6,719 nt of DNA from an uncultured Erysipelotrichaceae bacterium (GTDB taxonomy: Bacteria; Bacillota_I; Bacilli_A; RF39; UBA660): positions 1 through 6,719 of the forward strand of contig CADBSQ010000148.1 of the NCBI GenBank assembly GCA_902797415.1. The letters run 5' to 3'. Made by a program: the position numbers and the translations under genes. Shown piece by piece: positions 5,028 to 6,719 of this stretch (positions within the stretch are counted from its first letter, which is position 1; the number at the start of each line of letters is the position of its first letter). A model generated the notes under the pieces. The model made no database searches. It was not told the origin of the DNA and worked only from the letters and a program-made list of their open reading frames with translations.

Positions 5028-6719
5028 ATGGATTTAAAAGATACACTAATTAAAAAGATTTCAAAATACATTAAAGAATCCGAAATGAAGGGAATAATGG
5101 ACGCAATAGATTATGCTGAAAAGAACTTTGAGGGCATCAAACATATAGATGAAACCCCTTATATAGATCACGTTTATAGAACGGCCATAATCTTAACAGA
5201 ACTTCATAGTGATCCAGTATGTATTACTGCAGGACTTATACATTGGTTACCTGAATATAAAGAAAATATTACATATCAAATGATTTATGATAAGTTTGGT
5301 GATAGAGTTGGCAATATCGTAGAAAGTGTTGGTAAAATAAATAAACTAAGACTTAAAAACAATGATCAACGAAGTGCTAATTATCTAAAAAAGATATTAG
5401 TGGGGCTATCCACAGATGTTAGAGTAATAATCATCAAACTTGCTGGTAGACTTGATAATCTAAGAAAAGTTTATGTTAATGAAAGTGAAGAAAGAAAACA
5501 AAAATGTATTGAAACAGAAGATGTTTTAATACCAATTGCACATAGACTTGGTATTAACTACATTAAAAGTGAACTAGAAGATTTATGTTTAAAATATTTA
5601 AAACCAGATGCTTACAACGAAATACTTGAAAGACTTAATGCAAGTAGTGATGAATTAAATAAGTATTTAAACTCAATGAAAGATAGTTTATCAGATCTTT
5701 TAGTTGAACATGGCATTAGTTTTTACATAAAAGGAAGAGTTAAAAGCGTTCACAGTATTTACCAAAAACTAATTAAAGGTAAAAAATGGAATCAAATATA
5801 CGATATATTAGCTTTAAGAATAATTGTTAGTGAAGTACAAGAGTGTTATACAATAATTGGACTTATTCATGCAAACTATAGACCAATTGAAAATAGATTT
5901 AAGGATTATATTGCTAAGCCAAAAGAGAATATGTATCAATCTCTTCATACTGGTGTAATTGGTCCTGGAGGACAAATATTTGAAGTACAAATACGAACAA
6001 AAGAAATGGATGAGATTGCTGAATATGGTATCGCATCTCATTGGTCTTATAAAGAAAAAGGTACTAAATCTATTCAAAATCTAATGGAACAAAAATTAGA
6101 ATTATTTAGAAGTAATATGGAGGTAAACGCTGATACTGATTCAAACATAGAAAGTGAATTTAAAGAGAATTTTACTTCTAATATGATATACGTTTATACA
6201 CCTAAAGGCGATGTTTTAGAACTTCCTGAAGGTTCAACACCAGTAGACTTTGCATATAGAGTACATTCACACATAGGTGATACCCTAGTAGCAGCCATTG
6301 TTAATGATCAAATCGTTCCAATAGATTACAAATTAGAAAACGACGATTTAATTAAAATAAAAACTAATGAAAACTCTAAACCTAAAAAGGAATGGTTGAA
6401 CTTTGTTAAAACTAGTCAAGCTAAATCTAAAATTAAATCTTTCTTCTCCAAGCAAGATAGAGAGGAATACATAAAAAAAGGTGAAAAACTTTTAGATAGC
6501 GAAATAAAGAAGAGGAAATGGAGCGTTAATAAAACATTAACAAAAGATAACATTGACAAAATTCTTAAAAAATTAAAACTTAAAGATGAAGATGAACTAA
6601 AACTTAGTATTGGTTCAATGCGTTATACAGCAAATTATTGTTTAAATATTTTATCTGAAGATGAAACAAGCATTCAAGATTTGATGCTTGAAAAAATAAA
6701 CAACTCTACAAGTAAAAAA
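5028..6719 (+). CDS. relA: Rel/RelA-family (p)ppGpp synthetase with degenerate HD hydrolase domain, 3' truncated by window end
   Basis: Long RSH enzyme: makes (p)ppGpp from ATP and GDP/GTP on stalled ribosomes. 564 codons are visible without a stop, against about 730-740 in full Rel. GGAGGT (5015-5020) lies 7 nt before the ATG. HD region (about 20-190): H48 is kept, but the HD motif reads H72-W73, the following Glu-Asp reads E76-Y77, and KLADRLHN reads KLAGRLDN with Gly at 140, so hydrolysis is probably lost. Synthetase (about 215-345): G236-R237-V238-K239, Y258-D259 in the YDILALR metal-site motif, RFKD at 290-293, NMYQSLHT at 301-308 and E319-V-Q-I-R are present. The usual GRPKH is GRVKS. 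TGS domain (about 385-445): IYVYTPKGDV, PVDFAYRVHSHIGD. The helical region begins after 445 (WLNFVKTSQAKSKI); zinc-finger/CC and ACT domains would lie outside. RFKD is the signature of bifunctional Rel rather than E. coli RelA (EFDD). Probably cotranscribed with comN. Confidence 0.93.
   Translation, partial: MDLKDTLIKKISKYIKESEMKGIMDAIDYAEKNFEGIKHIDETPYIDHVYRTAIILTELHSDPVCITAGLIHWLPEYKENITYQMIYDKFGDRVGNIVESVGKINKLRLKNNDQRSANYLKKILVGLSTDVRVIIIKLAGRLDNLRKVYVNESEERKQKCIETEDVLIPIAHRLGINYIKSELEDLCLKYLKPDAYNEILERLNASSDELNKYLNSMKDSLSDLLVEHGISFYIKGRVKSVHSIYQKLIKGKKWNQIYDILALRIIVSEVQECYTIIGLIHANYRPIENRFKDYIAKPKENMYQSLHTGVIGPGGQIFEVQIRTKEMDEIAEYGIASHWSYKEKGTKSIQNLMEQKLELFRSNMEVNADTDSNIESEFKENFTSNMIYVYTPKGDVLELPEGSTPVDFAYRVHSHIGDTLVAAIVNDQIVPIDYKLENDDLIKIKTNENSKPKKEWLNFVKTSQAKSKIKSFFSKQDREEYIKKGEKLLDSEIKKRKWSVNKTLTKDNIDKILKKLKLKDEDELKLSIGSMRYTANYCLNILSEDETSIQDLMLEKINNSTSKK

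Noticed and set aside
5814..6077. 87-codon open frame on the - strand
   Set aside because: It is antisense to the conserved Rel synthetase domain, with no ribosome binding site and no recognisable motif.

Overview
The window looks like an AT-rich (low-GC) chromosome segment of a Bacillota bacterium, probably an uncultured Bacilli/Mollicutes-like gut lineage. That placement is inferred from base composition, Firmicutes-type S2, EF-Ts and Rel sequences, strong GGAGG ribosome binding sites, a ComN-family gene next to a SpoVB-like flippase, and a surface-protein style I associate with such genomes. Tryptophan is written TGG throughout and no long frame reads through TGA, so the standard bacterial code fits.

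Layout. (1) Positions 1-1189 hold the 3' part of a secreted or surface protein on the + strand, closed by a U-rich hairpin terminator. (2) Positions 1241-3402 hold the rpsB-tsf translation operon on the + strand. It has a structured upstream region, an S2 with a charged C-terminal tail and a small terminal helical domain, EF-Ts, and a 31-codon membrane peptide whose start overlaps the tsf stop. It ends at a strong 14-bp hairpin that also serves the convergent gene. (3) Positions 3401-4681 on the - strand encode a 12-helix SpoVB/MATE-like lipid-linked sugar flippase. (4) A 64-nt divergent promoter region separates it from a + strand pair, a ComN-type small regulator (4746-5009) and a long Rel/RelA-family alarmone enzyme (5028 to beyond the window end). 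No gene-free stretch exceeds 300 bases.

How the genes fit together. rpsB and tsf supply a ribosomal protein and an elongation factor. Rel senses stalled ribosomes and makes (p)ppGpp. The flippase, comN and rel lie close together in Bacillus subtilis too (from memory, with secDF, recJ and apt between), so this looks like a condensed ancestral neighbourhood rather than a mobile region. I see no mobile element, tRNA, rRNA, CRISPR array or defence locus, and no convincing new multi-gene system.

The most notable single observation is that the Rel enzyme keeps its synthetase motifs, including the RFKD signature usual for bifunctional enzymes, but has lost key residues of its HD hydrolase site. The S2 C-terminal extension is second.
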